A stretch of DNA of 64,000 nt from Phytophthora quininea (lineage: Eukaryota > Oomycota > Peronosporomycetes > Peronosporales > Peronosporaceae), in assembly GCA_011947345.1 (NCBI GenBank), contig JAAVTG010000635.1, positions 1 through 64,000 of the forward strand, in the 5' to 3' direction. Made by a program: the position numbers and the translations under genes. A model generated the notes under the pieces. It saw only the letters and a program-made list of their open reading frames with translations. It was not told the DNA's origin and made no database searches. Positions 23,015 to 35,300 of the stretch are shown piece after piece. Each line of letters begins with the position of its first letter. Position 1 is the first letter of the stretch.

Positions 23015-24543
23015 TCATTCCTCGGTGCTACTGTCATTCGTATTCTGTAAAGTGGAGTCCACGAGTTTATCCAGCATGTACATGAAAGCTGGGTTCTCCT
23101 TGACCCAGATGATAAACTTGGTAGCTTGGGAAGGAGTAAGAATCTGCTGCAGTTGCGCTACCTGAGCTTCAAGCGCTGTGTTCTTCTCGTCCGTAACATC
23201 TTCCAACTGCTTTACGATATGCAGCGTGTGGTTTAAATCGTCGCGCACCTTTTTAATAGCAGCACGACGCTCCAGAATCTGGCGTTGCTGCTCATCTGAG
23301 ACTTCCAACTCATCGGCTAGGATGCCCCAAAGGCTCATCGTAGCTGTAGCCGACTCCGGGGCGGACATCGGGTCCTCCTTTATAACGTGATCTCGCCTCA
23401 GCATATCCACACCTTGCTCTACCGAGTAAAGACTAAGCTTCGTCACCTGTGTAGGCAGAAGCAATTCCCGGATGCGTGACAGGTGAAAATGCAATTTCTC
23501 ACGTCGTTTGGGGCCGTAGTCCGAGTACGTGACCTTGTACATGTTGAGGAACTGCGCGATCTCCTGCTCCTGGGCATTTCGCTGAAGCATTTCTCGCATC
23601 TGCTCCTTGATCTGCTGCTTTTCGCGTTGTTCGCTCAGTATGGCCTCCTTGCCAATCTTCAATCGCATTTTCAGATCCATGTTTTCGGCCTCTAACCGAC
23701 GAAGACGAGCCTCATTTTGTTCCAGCTGCTTCATCTTTCGCTTGCGGAACTCTCGCACCGACACTAGGTTTTTCACACGGCGCATCTGCTTCTTCTCCAG
23801 ATCTTCTTCAGCCACGGCAGGCTGAGGTGAGGTTGGCCCGCTTTTCTTGCGTTTAACGGGTCGCTTGCTCTTGGTACTTCCAATAGCCGACGCCTCTGTC
23901 TTTGCTCTAGTGATTCGGCTGCTTGCGGGGCTTTCTCCTCGTCGATTCGAGACTCAATGTCGCCTCTCGCCTTCCTTCCCGTCTTTGTTGCAGCCTGATC
24001 TTCGTCTTCTCTTTCGTCTTGGTCCCATGCTTCATCCTCGTCATCTGCGTAAAGCTCGTCGTAATTCCCATCTACGTCCAGGGTACCGCTGTCAAAAGAC
24101 GGCATACTCGACATCATCACCCTCGCATTCATCGCCCTCGAGGGTGACGATCGTAGCCCTTCGTACAACTGAACTGCAAGTTTCCGGGCGTTCGATTGCG
24201 CCATACTTTGAGCGGGACACCCTGCCTCGGAGCCAGCAGCTGATGCTACTGACTGGTCCTTTGTCTGTTGTTGCTGCATGCCCAATGACCTTGCCCCCGC
24301 CATCATACGGTCCATGTCGAGGTCATCCAGAGGCAGGATGTCGCTCGCCAGGGATGCTGCTGCGGCGCTACCAGGCTGCACTACGCTGGAGGACCCTGTC
24401 GCCATGTTGTTGCGCAACAGCCAGCCGAAAGCGTCGTCCTCGCTGTCTTTAAAGATGCTCCAGTCGATGCCGCTCATGGGCGCGGGATTCGCGTCTCGCG
24501 CCGGCGTTTTTCGCTCTGGGGTTCTGTCCTGCTGGTCTCCCAT
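23015..24543 (-). CDS. bZIP transcription factor
   Basis: The start is set at ATG 24543 (MGDQQDRTPER), because longer readings lack a better ATG. The N-terminal half is acidic and Ser/Gln-rich (PLDDLDMDRMM, QDEREDEDQ), like an activation domain. A Lys-rich stretch (KSKRPVKRKKSGP, about 23860) precedes the basic region RRVKNLVSVREFRKRK (about 23770-23730). This has the N-x7-R spacing of bZIP DNA-contact residues. A long coiled coil follows (LRRLEAENMDLKMRL onward). The C-terminal part is also helical, to the stop at 23015. One frameshift lies near 23920. The gene converges with the START gene. Confidence 0.8.
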
Positions 24544-24829
24544 AGCAACGGCGCAAGTCGATCGCGTGCACCAGTTGGTTGGTTGGCTGGTTGGGTCTGC
24601 CGCACCACTGCTGCCCGTCCTCGCCGCGCTGCCAGCTCCAACCCTCGTCGTGGCTTGCTGCGTCTGTGTCGCCAAGTGGACTGGACGCAATTTGGGCAAC
24701 TTGGCGCAAATTTGCGCAAATTCTACTGCCACCGGACGCGATATGGAGCCAATCAGAGGCCAGAAAAAGCAGCCCAAAATAAAATGTTATGGTACAATAC
24801 CGAGAATCGTATTGGGCAGTTTCCTATGC

Positions 24830-25064
24830 TGGGATGTCCTATGTTAGGTGTCATCATAAGTCGCTCCTATCGTAGGATGTACTTATCTGGGGCTATTTCC
24901 TAAGCTAGACTAGATCCTATACTAGGATATGCCTAATGTAAGCTCCATCCTAGGGTAAGATGATCCTATGGTAGGATGTACCTATGGTAGACTTTTCCTA
25001 CTATAGGCGTTTTCCTAGGTTAGGACAATCTTAGGGTAGGGATAGGGTGGATCCTTACCCTAAG
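24830..25064. repeat. Cluster of TCCTA/TAGGA palindromes
   Basis: Short dyads recur every 30-50 bp: TCCTATCGTAGGA (24865), ATCCTATACTAGGAT (24914), GATCCTATGGTAGGATG (24962), TTCCTACTATAGG (near 24995). The cluster ends with a larger inverted pair, CTTAGGGTA (25030-25038) and TACCCTAAG (25056-25064). There is no ORF. It resembles the end of a small non-autonomous element or an array of binding sites. Confidence 0.6.
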
Positions 25065-26134
25065 AATTACTATTAACAGTTATTAACATATTGTAGTATT
25101 AACACCTTTAATAACATCTAAAAATTACTATGAAATACTAAAAACGAAAGGGCGCGCAAAGAAAAGACTGTGAGATATGGCTGATATTGTAATTTTGGAT
25201 TTCTATGCTGTCTCCGTAGGTGGCGATGGTATTTGCCGTGAGTGCGCCGCTGCTGGCGCCCGCTGAGCCCGCCGTCATCACTTCGATCATCCTATGCATG
25301 CTGTTGAGAATTCTGTCGGTCCTGACGTTGCTGCTCGCTCGATAGTGGGCTGCTGCCAAATTGAACAAGACGGCAAGTCAGAACCACGCCTCTCAAGAGC
25401 TTCACTGACAACGGCTTCAATGCCACGCTGACCCAGGCGGTTCATGTTGGGGGAAGTACAGTGGTGTGTTGCTGGAATACACGACGTTCGGTGCAGTCAA
25501 CAATTACACGCTGTTTGTGGGCGATGCGCGCAAGAATAAGCTGGTGGTGATAAATTGTATGAATTTGACGCAGCTTTCGTGCAGATCCGGGAGCGAATGT
25601 TGCACTGGGACCGGCTCAACGCTTTGGCGTCCCCATGATTTCCACGACCTACATGCTGCTTTTCTGGTGGCGACCTAGTAGTACCATCGCAAGATGGTAT
25701 CATCGGAGTGTCGTTGAATGCTCGCGGAGAACCTGCATACCGAATGGCAAAATGTACTTGTCAGCGGCTGATGCTGCTATGCACATGTCGACGTAGTTGT
25801 TGTGTCTGGCACAGCCGATATTAATGCCGATGTATTCATGGGCCTAGTTACTGGTGATCATAGTGTCCAAGAACTTGGCGAACTTCGCCACCAAGAATGT
25901 GCCAATTTTCGACACGAGCCCCTTCAAGCAGCAACTACTGCTGGTGTGACCAAGATTCTTGTGCCGTACAGCAACTTGCCTGCGGAACTGGATTGGTACG
26001 AATATACACTTTTGTATTGCACCTTAAAACATTCTAACGTGGTATTGATGCTGCTAAACATGTCATGAATCTCTGCCATCCCAACAAGTCCCTCTGCTGC
26101 CTCCTTCAGCAACGAGCTATCTCGTTCCTCCGCT
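25065..26134. other. Unassigned region with short decayed ORFs
   Basis: AT-rich to about 25140 (TTAACA/TTAATA motifs), then short plus-strand frames at 25466-25678 and 25802-26068. The latter reads protein-like (VTKILVPYSNLPAELDW), but no domain can be named. Frames switch often. It is possibly an old pseudogene. Confidence 0.3.
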
Positions 26135-26224
26135 GTTTTGGATTTCGCGCCAAAGAGATCTTGGCAATATCGGCGCGAAATTCAAAACCTGAAAGGGCAC
26201 CCAAGAATCTTGGCGCGGAAATCA
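26135..26224. promoter_or_regulatory. Inverted and repeated E2F-like sites upstream of hAT gene
   Basis: GTTTTGGATTTCGCGCC (26135-26151) is inverted at 26172-26188 with one mismatch. A third similar site, TTGGCGCGGAAATC, lies at 26211-26224. Each contains a TTTCGCGCC-type core like the E2F/DP consensus (TTTSSCGC). All lie 130-220 bp upstream of the hAT transposase ATG. They could be a cell-cycle promoter or transposase-binding sub-terminal repeats. Confidence 0.5.
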
Positions 26225-26350
26225 AATCACGAACGCGCTTGGTTCTCCCCACAACGCAATTTGCCTCGAAGCTACTAAGTCCAAGCTCAAGTTCGTCTCA
26301 CAACTACCAGTCATCAAGCACACATCGAAGTCTTCCTCGACTCCGTCCCA

Positions 26351-28374
26351 ATGACGGGCCGCAAGCAAGATCAGCTGTGGGATGAATTCACCATCGTGCA
26401 CCAGCGAGGCCCTGACAAACCACATCCTGATGTTTTATGCCCCCACTGCAGAACGTGGCGTGTTAACAGTGCCCAACTCACTCGAGACTTAGTCCGTCAC
26501 TTCGAGAGTTGTGATTCAATACCGACGGATGTGAAAGCGAAACACAGCACCCGTATCGCGAAGCTGAAGAAGGGTAAACGCCGTTCCTCCAATGGCGGAG
26601 CCATGTTTTCTCCGGTTAAGTCCCGCAGAACCAGCTACGGCTCATCGACCCACCAGACCCCGGTTTTGAGTGACACCGAGATCCACGAGGTTCATGTTGA
26701 GCTTGCTAGAGGGTTTTATACGGCTGGGATACCTTTCCGAGCCATCGAAAACCCCCATTTGCAAAGCGCGTTTACTCGTTGTAACCCGGCCTTCCGACTG
26801 CCTACACGTCGTGCCCTTGCGACGAGTTTGCTGAATGAGGTATACCAAGTAGAACGTTCTGAACTGGCAGAGATTCTCAAGCCACAAAAACGCCTTACTT
26901 TGGTTACCGATGGCTGGACGAACACATGTCGTGAGAGCATTGTCAACTACGTCCTGACATCGCCGAAGATGAGGCCAATGATGTGGTCGTCAGGGACGAC
27001 TGGTTCTGCCAATCACACCGGAGAATTTATGGCTGAAGAAATCCTGCAAGTTATTGGTGAAGTTGAAGAGTTGGCTGGAATAGGAAAGGTGACTTCCGTT
27101 GTCTCTGACAATGCGCCGAACATGAGATTAGCTGGGAAACTGGTGGAGGCGAGGCGCCCAAACGTTGTTTACAGTGGGTGTGCTGCCCATGCGATGAATT
27201 TGCTGCTCAAGGATATTTACAAGTTACCATTGCTGAAAGAAGTACTACAACAAGCGCTGAAAGTAACGAAGTTTGTGCGTGCTCGAAATCTGCTTTTGGC
27301 TGGAGTTAGGAAGAACAGGATGCACTTTCAGAGGGTGGGCAAGAAGAAGATTCGAGAGCTAGCACTGCCGGTCGCAACAAGATGGTATTCGCAGGAGAAG
27401 TGCATTCGAAGTGTGCTTAGCAATAAATCGCCGCTAACTACAGCGTTCACAAATTCGCAGTTGATGCGAAACTACGAGGATACTGCTGAGAACAAAGCGA
27501 AGTTGGAGAAGATCCAAGATATCGTGAGACCCAGTTCCACGTTTTGGACTAACGCGTGGGTTGTTCAGAGACTCACAGCCCCGATCACGCGTTCACTCGC
27601 CGCTCTCGAATCTGATCTGTGCTCAAATTCGATGATATTGCATGAGTTTGATCGTCTCATGCGCTCCCTGAGTACAAAGAAGACCTTCATGGACTCCACG
27701 ACAGAACCGTTCAGCCTAAAATCCGGGATGCGATCTCAAAACGCTGGGACTTCGTTTGTTCCCGATCCAGTATCACCAGCATCGCCTATTTACTGGATCC
27801 AAGCAAGAGTCTTTCAGCTTTCGCGACCTTCGAAGGCATTAGTGTTGACAAAGTCGTCGATGACGCTGTGAAACTGGCAAAACGCACTGGGCATGTTGCT
27901 AACGCTCAAGTGACAGAAGAGGTGTTTGAGAACGCTCTAATGGAGTTGGTAGGCGCGAAAGATGACTGGGACGTGGACACTTGGAAAGCTAACAGCTCTA
28001 AACCACCTCTTGACTGGTGGATTAGAAATAATGTTTTCTCGCGGTCTCCTGTCAAGCGTTTTGCGCAACATGTTTTGAGCAGCCCCACATCTTCAGCAGC
28101 AAGTGAACGTCTGTGGAGTATTCAAGGCTTGACCCATACCAAGCTACGAAATCGTCTGAGTGTTATAAGTGTCGAGAAATTGTCGTTCATCCGCAACAAC
28201 TGTGGCAACAAAAATCGAAAGGGGTTGCCAGTTTATGCTACTCCACCTGCGCCGACCGAGCGTGACGATGGCGAGGAAGAGGTTGAAGAAGATGAAGAAA
28301 CGGCGTTTGACCTCGATGACGAGGATTTTGAACTCCTTTTGGAGTCCTTGTCTGACTTTGACGAAGCCGACTGA
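26351..28374 (+). pseudogene. hAT-family transposase, one frameshift
   Basis: The ORF from ATG 26351 starts with a BED-type zinc finger (CPHCRTWRVNSAQ, then HFESC, residues about 34-58). It continues with a DUF659/hAT catalytic region: first Asp in LTLVTDGWTN (about residue 190), SDNAPNM (second Asp), GCAAHAMNLLLKDI (the C-x-x-H-x(n)-L-L-D/K-type motif) and VATRWYS. After about 27695 the sequence continues one frame over (AISKRWDF, YLLDPSKS). It reaches the hAT dimerisation domain (SPTSSAASERLWSIQGLTH, about 28080-28140) and an acidic tail to 28374. Only one frameshift breaks an otherwise complete protein of about 670 residues. Terminal repeats were not located. Confidence 0.85.
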
Positions 28375-28559
28375 AGCTGGACAACAAGGGGTGTTCGCAA
28401 GTATGTTTGAGTTCGTGTTCTGGCAGTGCTGAGGTTTCCTGTTTCCACCAGGCTCCAAATGAAAATAAATACATAACTGCGATGACCGTCATACTTATTC
28501 GTAAGAGTTCCCACTACTTTCCATCTCGCTGTGCCACAAATTCTCTCTTTTTCTTTCTC

Positions 28560-29932
28560 TTAGAGAGTGCATGACTTCATGTACGAGAGCCCTGAGTAAA
28601 CATGGCTGTTGCCGATTCGCGTGTCCGATGCCACCGAGTCTATCTCTTCTTGCCGCTCGAAGAACTCGGGCACATTGTTCACCTCGCCGTCAGACTTGAC
28701 CACCGGTCGGAATGGCACGGGCGCCTCCCGCTTATACCGTTTCTCCCAGTCCACGCTGTTGAAGAAGGGGTGGTCCGTGATCTCTTGGGCGCCACACGGA
28801 CCGGAGCCGAGTCGCTTGACGGGGTTGCGGCAGGTCAAACCACGGAGCAGGATCGAGCATCGTCGCAAAACTCGGACGGGAACCGCAGCGGTAGTTTGAC
28901 GATGTCCTGGCAGTTGTGTTTGGCGTGGTTAGAATGGCGTGTAGCCTGCCAGCATCTCGAAGATGAGGACACCGAGCGACCAGTAGTCCACACCTTTGCC
29001 GTAAGGCACGAGGCGGATCAGCTCGGGCGCAACGTACTCAGGTGTACCACAGAACGTCTGCATGCCGTCCTTACTCGTGCGAGAGACCGAAGTCCGTCAA
29101 GACAATGAATCCCTTGTCGTTCAGCAGAATGTTCTCAGGCTTGAGGTCTCGGTACACGATGTTGTACGTGTGTAAGTGAGAAATGGCCAGCACGAGCGGA
29201 GCAGCGTAGAAGCGCGTTCGGATCTCGTCAAAGTGCATGGCGCGCCGCAGGTGGAAGTGCAGCGTTCCGCCGTTGTAGAAGTCCGTGACGAAGTAGAGCT
29301 TGGCCTCGTTCTGGAAGGTGTACCGCAGCTTGACCATGAACGGGTGATCCACGCCTTGCAGGATCCGTCGCTCTGTCTTGGTGTGCTCCACCTGGTTCTT
29401 GGCGAACACAGCGGCCTTCTTGATGACTTTCATCGCATAAACTTTGCCTTGTTCGCCTCCTGAAGCAACTGCAATCTGCTGTGGAGTCATCCCCATTGCC
29501 ATCATCGTGCGAGGACTCAACAGCGGTGCCCTCTCTGTTGCTGAGGCACTTTTCTTCGTACCAACATCACCTTACCGAAGGCACCACGTCCGACAACGCG
29601 TAACAGATAAAAATCGTTGATGGTAAGGGTGTCATACTCACGCGTCTTCAGTTCCCGTCCGCCATTGCCAATGACAGTATCGTACACAGATTTCTCACGA
29701 GGTCGTGGAGAAGGATGATCCGAGGGGGCCGTCCCACATCGCCAGCACCAGCTCCTCTGGACCGAGCCTGCTGTTGCTCCTCCAACAGCGCATTCGCACG
29801 GAGTTCACGAGACGCGCGGCGCTGGAATTCATACGGAGTCGGTGACGCTAAGAATTTAAACACCGTATCCAGCACTTCCTTAGTCGTGTGGGGCCTTCGT
29901 TCGCGATCTTGCACGGGCTTGTAGGGACGCAA
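28560..29932 (-). CDS. AGC-type Ser/Thr protein kinase
   Basis: All kinase landmarks appear in order on the minus strand: [13 protein letters not shown] (Gly loop, about 29600), [10 protein letters not shown] (catalytic Lys), HTKTERRIL (Glu of helix C), [11 protein letters not shown] (about 29150), VLTDFGLS (about 29090), [12 protein letters not shown] (about 29050) and [13 protein letters not shown]. The C-tail has the AGC signature, with [11 protein letters not shown] and a YSGLSY hydrophobic-motif-like end. The N-terminal region (29932-29700) has no named domain, and its true start may lie nearer 30075. Single-base frame changes occur near 29700, 29560, 29080, 28930 and 28870. The protein sequence between them is well conserved, so I treat them as likely consensus errors. 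Confidence 0.75.
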
Positions 29933-30332
29933 ATGCAGCCAAATCCTGCCAGTTGTGGCTCACTTGGCCTCTTCAAAGAGCTCGACAACGGTGACGATGG
30001 CGTCGTTGTCGCCGCTCGTCCTGCACTCGCTGCTAGACTTTGCTTGTGTTTGTGTGATCACGAATGTAAATAATAACGTCGAGCTGTGGCCTTTTTCTAC
30101 ATTGCTCAGTACTATTAACTACTAAGCAAAATGTTATTAAGCGTTAGTTAACACTATTAACAGTTAAGATCGCGCTGAGAATCCACCCTAGGTAGGGACT
30201 AGAACACGCAATGCTACTACTATTTATTGAATTGAACAGAGTACTATACTATTTCTTTTCAATAGATTAACATCATACTAACGTCGACGATTGACTGAAA
30301 GGGGACATTTTCAGCCAATCCTGGTGGATCGC

Positions 30333-31448
30333 ATGGCGATCCCAAAAGAGCGTTTCCAAGCACCAGTGGCGCCCAAGTCGGGTCTGTCTGCTCGCCGTTG
30401 AAGCGCGTCCGACCGACGACCTCATCCAGCTATCGCCCGGACGAAAGATGACGCTGCTTTGGCTCCTGAAGAAGCTCCGAAGACCGAGCCTTGGCGACGA
30501 CGATAGGCGATCAAGCCAACCTCGCTCTCTGGAAGCCTCGGATGCGGAAGAAAGGCATCTCCTCCTACCTACACGACAACGTCGACAAGGGACTGACTCG
30601 GTATTGCTGCGTCGGACGTACCGACGCTCCCGTCTCGGAGATCATGAAGATGTTCGCAGTCACCACCGCCGAAACGATGCTCCGGAACGTCCGAACCATC
30701 TACGGCAACGTCAACGAGGCCAAGATCCTGACGGTGCTCAAGTCACCGTGCAGTGCCAACCCCGTGCAGTCGGTCTACATCCGCTACACGAGCTTTGACT
30801 CCTCAAACGCATGAGCAGTCGTGACATGTGCGTCTGCGTGAGCACCAACATGACGACACAAGACGATGGCTCGACGGTGGGCTATTGTCTGTGGGAGTCG
30901 GTGGACCTGCTGGAGTGTCCCGACCGGTTCGCGACCGCGACTGACAAGCTGATCCGCAGCAAGATGTTCCGCTCGGGCTTCGTCTTCCGGAATTCAGGCA
31001 AGTCAATGCTCCGACCAACGTCTGGTACTTGGTCGAGGTCGAGATCGGTGGCATTGCGTCGGTCCTCACGGCTCGGGTCTACTTGAACGTGTTCGGTGCC
31101 ACTTGTCGTCGCCTGTGCAAGCACTTTGAACACCGAGCACTGAGTGCAGACACGTTCCTGCTGCCGGCGCAGTGGACGTCCAGACGTGAGGCTCGCCGCT
31201 GTAGTCACTGTGGCCACCACTTCAACGCTCTGTCGAGACGCTTCAACTGCGTGAAATGCGGCGACGTGGTGTGTGGCAATTGCTTCTTTCTTGAGAAGGT
31301 GAGTGTCCAGGGAGCCATCGTCCATCGCGTCCGCATCTGCAAAGGATGTTTGTTCGGAGCAGCGTCTCATTACGTGGTCGTCACCGCTCGGAATAGCCTC
31401 GACAGCCTTAGCAGCGGAGTTGGAGACCAATCGGTGAAGACGCTCTAA
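30333..31448 (+). CDS. START-like / FYVE zinc-finger protein
   Basis: A member of the large oomycete family with an N-terminal START-like region and a C-terminal FYVE finger, expected to bind PI3P on endosomes. ATG 30333 opens MAIPKERFQAPV. The middle reads coherently at 30491-30814 (ISSYLHDNVDKGLTRYCC) and 30811-31020 (ECPDRFATATDKLIR). The FYVE module is at about 31195-31350: CSHCGHHFNALSRRFNCVKC, then GDVVCGNC and RICKGC. Its basic core is RRFNC rather than R(R/K)HHCR, as is common in this family. Frame changes fall near 30400-30490, 30800 (AAA) and 31010. Confidence 0.75.
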
Positions 31449-31605
31449 GACGTAGCACGTTGTGCGTTGTTTGTCCATACTGTGAAGTCCTCGCACAAAA
31501 CCAACCCAAACACATTCGATTCTCTCGATGGACAAGGTAACAACTAACAAATAGTCTCTGACGGCAGCTAGCTAGCTTCGCTTGACTACGTCAGTCGGAT
31601 CGTTC

Positions 31606-31671
31606 TTCTGGTCTCTCCCAGCACTCGTCTGGTCTCTCCTAGCACTCTTCTGGTCTCTCCTAGCACTCTGC
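31606..31671. repeat. Minisatellite, three 21-bp units
   Basis: Three tandem units of TCTGGTCTCTCCTAGCACTC plus one base, with one or two differences. Confidence 0.9.
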
Positions 31672-32015
31672 TCGTGGCTCCAAAGTCTTGTTTCGTGTCT
31701 CCCAATTCAGGAGTCGTCAGTGTAACAACTTGCGCGGGCGAGGAGCGTTGAGCGAGACGGCGACGGAGAGTTGATGCTGGCAGCGGTGTTGCTGCGGGCG
31801 GAGCAGTTGTCGAAGGGAGGAGCCTTGGCACTTGGAGAGTAAATTGAGAAGTGAGATTGATCAGGCAAGTTTATCGTGCTAGCGCGCGTTGGGGAAACGC
31901 AAAGGGAAATCCAGTTCACATCCTATAGCCTATCAATTCTCTAAGTCCATATGAAATCCTAGATCTACCAATGAACAGCTCCTAATTGGAAACGTAGCTC
32001 GAATCTTCTTGATGC

Positions 32016-32101
32016 GTCCCATAATCAAGAATCCATCAATAACTGGATTCTTTCAAACCCGTAGAATTTAAGAGCCAATCAGAGTAAAGATTATGGGACG
32101 T
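32016..32101. repeat. Nested inverted repeats next to Copia insertion
   Basis: Outer arms CGTCCCATAATC (32016-32027) and GATTATGGGACG (32090-32101) are perfect. Directly inside is a second perfect pair, AAGAATCCA (32028-32036) and TGGATTCTT (32045-32053). It resembles a small fold-back element. Confidence 0.7.
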
Positions 32102-32185
32102 TCTTGAGACACCTAGAAGGTGTAATCTTGAACGTGAAGCCCTCGACCAATAGGAACGCTTTATGTATGTATGTTTACTACCATA

Positions 32186-32347
32186 TGTGAACGTGGAGTA
32201 CTGCGCCTCCCTACCTAAGTACGCTTCGTACTTAGATGAAGATATAGTGTATGTCCCCACTGCTAGCAACCACTTATCTTCATCAATTCACTTCTCCTTT
32301 CACCACGACTCCGACACACAAGTTTCCTCCTCATCTCTCACTGTTCA
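32186..32347 (+). repeat. Copia 5' LTR
   Basis: A short LTR, TG...CA. Its 9-bp perfect hairpin CTAAGTACG/CGTACTTAG at 32215-32235 is repeated in the other LTR. Confidence 0.93.
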
Positions 32348-32361
32348 GAGGTTATGAGCAC
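32348..32361 (+). other. Copia primer-binding site (initiator tRNA-Met anticodon type)
   Basis: Directly after the LTR the sequence reads GAGGTTATGAGCACC. GGTTATGAGC is complementary to the anticodon stem-loop GCUCAUAACC of eukaryotic initiator tRNA-Met. Copia-group elements are known to prime from an internal half-tRNA of this kind. Confidence 0.75.
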
Positions 32362-35300
32362 CACGCAAGCCTCCTAAGCCGACGATCGCGATTTTCCGCG
32401 CCTTAACGGCCGAAACTTCGTGATCTGGAAGACTCGCATCACTGCCGCACTCGATGGTAAAGGCCTGCTGGGTTTCGTTGAGCACCCCGACTACACGGGT
32501 GACTCCGAGCCTGACTTCAGCGCCGACGACGACCTCGATCCGGCCAACTGCGACCTCGATCCCAACGCCACCAAGAAGATGCTGGACGACATCGGCGCTA
32601 CCGCCGAAGAGTCCCCGACGAATCATCCTCTGGCGGATCCTCGGACTCCGAGTCAGCCACGAATGAAGATGACGACGTCGATATGGAGCCGAAATCGCTC
32701 CCCACGATCCAGTCGTTCTCTGCTCAAAAGCAAGACGAGCTGAAGCGGGCTGAGAAGCTGAAAGCCAAGAGCTCTAAGCTGAGCTCGAGGCAGCTGCGCC
32801 AACTAGAGGCGAAAGGGCCTTCCTGATCAAGACCATTGATGATCACCACATTCTCATGGTCAAGGACAAAACTACCGCGTTTGAAATTTTTCAGACACTG
32901 TGTAGCAAATACGAAGGTTCTGCTGTCCATGGCGACGGGTACTACATCCAAGGCTGGTAGATGGATACCAAATACCAAGAAGGCTCCGGCTTCTCGGCAT
33001 TCATATATGAACTCGAAGAGGCGATGAAGAACTCAGCCGCTGCCATTGAAGGCCCTATCACCGACATTCAAAAGTCGAGCTACCTTCACCACGCTCTACC
33101 TGCATCGTGGAAAGCCGACCTGTCAATCTGGCTGGCTGGTCGCCGGAGCTTTTCCTATGAGGAACTCAAACGACTTGCCGAAAATAAGATTCGTGATGAG
33201 CAAGTCCGACTCCGCTACGCCAACAAACATGGCACCCCGGAATCTCGGGAAACTAGTGCTGAAACAGCCCTTCAAGTTAAAGCCCCTGTGGCCGCGATGG
33301 AGGAGACGGCTCTCGCATCACTGATGAAATGCACATACTGTGGCCGGGACAATCACGATACCAGTGACTGCTACATTCTCCAACGCCATCTACACAATGG
33401 CCAAGTCAAGGAAGGCACTGTCCTCCCGGCCAACTTCAAGATCAAACCACCCAAGCCCAACTACCGCCAACACCCTTACCAAGGGGATACTCGTGGAAGC
33501 TATTCCCGGCCTAACCTAAAAGGGACTAGCCACCACGGGAATCCGCGCCACAAAGGCTCCAATCAAGGCCGTCACAATAACGGCCGTGACAACCGCCGTG
33601 ACTACAACAACGGAGACAACAACAAGTCCCGTGATACACGCAACAAGTTCCGCGGCCGCAGTAGCAATGGCAGTGACGATGATGATCATGAGTATGGCAT
33701 TATCGCCATCACTGCTCCGGATTTGAGTTCTCGTGTCAAGGCTGTCAGCCTCACAGCCTTGGATGTCCACCAAGATCCCGTCTGGACGGTTGACTCTGGC
33801 TGCACGCGCCACGTCACCTGGAACCCGCAGTGGTTCGTGAAACTCACTCCTACCTCTGGCAAGACAATTACTGTTGGAGGAAATCACCAAATCCCAATTG
33901 AGGGTAGTGGTGATGTGGAGCTGAAGATCCAAGACACCAAGGGCAAGGAAAGAGTGATCATTCTCAACGACGTGCTGTATGCACCTGAGCTGAAGTTCAA
34001 CTTACTGTCGGTCCGCCAGGCTGTTGGTAACGACTTCAAGATCAACTTCCCCACTTCAAAGAAGTGCTCTCTTTCTTCGCTCATCGTGTGAAATTTGAGG
34101 CCAAAACTGGAGATGACTCGCACCTCTACCAGTTCCATGCCAAACCCGCCAACAACACTGGTGTAGCTCTTGCAGCCACCTCGGGTAAGTCGAACGATAT
34201 TCTACTATGGCATAAACGAATGGGGCATCCTAACTTTGGCATTTTGCAGGATCTGGCTAAGAAAGACACCGTCTTGGATATGGGACTTTCAAGCTTCGAT
34301 CCCAAAGCAGACTACTTCTGCTCCTCTTGCATCTACGCTAAGTCCCATCGTAATCCTCTCAATAAAAGAGCGGTTGAGCGTGCCAAATTTCCCCTTGAAA
34401 AAGTTCACACCGATATGGCTGGACCTCTTCCAGTGTCGACTCTGTCGGGATGTCGATACTTCCTCACGTTCATCGATGACTACTCTCGATACATGTTCAT
34501 CTACATTATTGAGCGCAAGTCTGATCTATACGACTGCTATGAAAATTCAGAACAACTGCACGGAACATGTTCAGCGCCGACATTGGCACCCTGGAATACC
34601 AATCCAACCTCCATGACGTTGACGTAAAAACCTTCAGAGCGACAATGCTCGTGAGTACGAAAACCTGGGGAAAATCATCTTCGACAAGTACAGCACACAT
34701 GCACAATTCACTAATGCGTATACCCCGCAACAAAATGGAGTAGCAGAGAGGCGCATGCGTACACTACTCGAGCGCACTCGCGCTTTCCTTATTGACGGAA
34801 ATCTACCAAAGGTACTATGGGGAGAGTGTGTCACACACGTAGCAGACCTCCTCAATGTCACTCCAAGCTCTGTCACAGACAACATCACTCCGCATGAGAA
34901 ATGGTTTGGGCGGAAACCCTCGGCAAACTATCTCAAAGTGTTTGGATGCACTGCATACACTCATATTCCTGAGCTATACCGGGATAAACTTGACGCCCGT
35001 GCCAAGAAATGCATGTACTTGGGATTACCATCCAACAAGAAGGGATACAGATTACTCGATACCAAAGCAAACAAAGTAATTTACAGCAGAGACGTTGTAT
35101 TTCGTGAAAACGAATTCCCCACCTTGGAGTTCTTGGGTCCTAAGAGCTCGTTGAGTATTGTTAACGACACGAATAATGTTTCGAGCACCCCATTACTGGG
35201 ATCTCCTTCATCCCAGTCCCGCACTACCGTTCATCCAGGTCATCCAATCCTTCCGACCCTCGCGGAAGCATTGAATAAAAATGTCAGGGCTCTCACTACA

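Larger units (their letters stand above)
31449..32185. other. Intergenic region, repeats only
   Basis: Holds the 21-bp minisatellite at 31606-31671 and nested inverted repeats at 32016-32101. No gene was recognised. Confidence 0.6.

Noticed and set aside
28375..28560. T/C-rich tract TTCTCTCTTTTTCTTTCTCTTA as a terminator or promoter
   Set aside because: A simple pyrimidine tract between convergent genes. No hairpin or conserved element.
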